Assembly: GCA_964651005.1 (NCBI GenBank)
Contig: CAZYVL010000073.1
Coordinates: forward strand, 1 to 12,453
Direction of reading: 5' to 3'
Length of the DNA stretch: 12,453 nt
DNA from: DATMFV01 sp964651005
GTDB lineage: Bacteria > Verrucomicrobiota > Verrucomicrobiia > Chthoniobacterales > Chthoniobacteraceae
A program made the position numbers and the translations under genes. Shown here piece after piece: positions 12,368 to 12,453 of the stretch (the first letter of the stretch is position 1; the number at the start of each line of letters is the position of its first letter). The notes beneath the pieces were generated by a model. That model did not search any database and was not told where the DNA came from. It was given only the letters and a program-made list of their open reading frames with translations.

Positions 12368-12453
12368 GGCGCGGAGCGTGGCGTTTTCGAGAATCCGCCC
12401 GATCAATATCGAGAAGCGTTTCAGGTTGAAACCATCGCGGAGCGAGGCGAAAA

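Noticed and set aside
12218..12406. Minus-strand frame open from the window edge, possibly the end of another gene
   Set aside because: It crosses the GC-rich hairpins, overlaps the start of the 623-aa gene, has only a TTG start, and its product shows no family resemblance.
1..12453. CRISPR arrays, tRNA/rRNA genes, transposases, att sites
   Set aside because: I scanned for regular direct repeats with spacers, tRNA-like cloverleaf ends and transposase/integrase motifs in the proteins and found none.

Overview
The window looks like a chromosomal piece of a fairly GC-rich Gram-negative bacterium, most likely from the Planctomycetes-Verrucomicrobia-Chlamydiae group and probably Verrucomicrobiota. 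This is an inference. It rests on the MglA/Roadblock cassette with its Pro/Ala-rich companion protein, on the style of the small exported 'hypothetical' proteins, and on start codons that almost all lack a Shine-Dalgarno sequence. No tRNA, rRNA, CRISPR array, transposase or integrase was seen.
Layout. (1) Positions 927-1, minus strand: an HPt phosphotransfer protein overlaps, by ATGA, a response regulator that is cut by the window edge. (2) Positions 1163-2695, minus strand: an exported YD/RHS-like repeat protein. A good sigma70-like promoter lies upstream of it, and possibly a small upstream ORF. (3) Positions 3036-9100, plus strand: a run of membrane and exported proteins. In order they are a 171-aa single-TM protein overlapping an HTTM-domain membrane protein, a single-TM protein with a small exported domain, an ABCG-type half transporter (ATPase and six-TM permease in one chain), and a large exported helical-repeat (TPR-like) protein. 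(4) Positions 12242-9164, minus strand: a small-GTPase polarity/signalling cassette. In transcription order it holds a 623-aa protein with a duplicated N-terminal module and a C-terminal Roadblock domain, an MglA-type GTPase, and a stand-alone Roadblock/LC7 (MglB-like) protein.
Blocks 1 and 4 share a very high GC content (about 70% in lines I counted) and the same strand. Blocks 2-3 are visibly less GC-rich (about 47-60% in sampled lines) and mostly on the other strand. I therefore suggest that the 1.1-9.1 kb stretch is an accessory segment inserted between two parts of an older signalling region. Working model: HPt/receiver phosphorelay plus MglA/Roadblock switch form one signalling theme, while the middle block is an envelope/export module (HTTM protein, ABC exporter, exported repeat proteins). 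Its closest formal parallel is the sdpA-sdpB pair of peptide-toxin maturation systems, but no toxin precursor could be identified with confidence.
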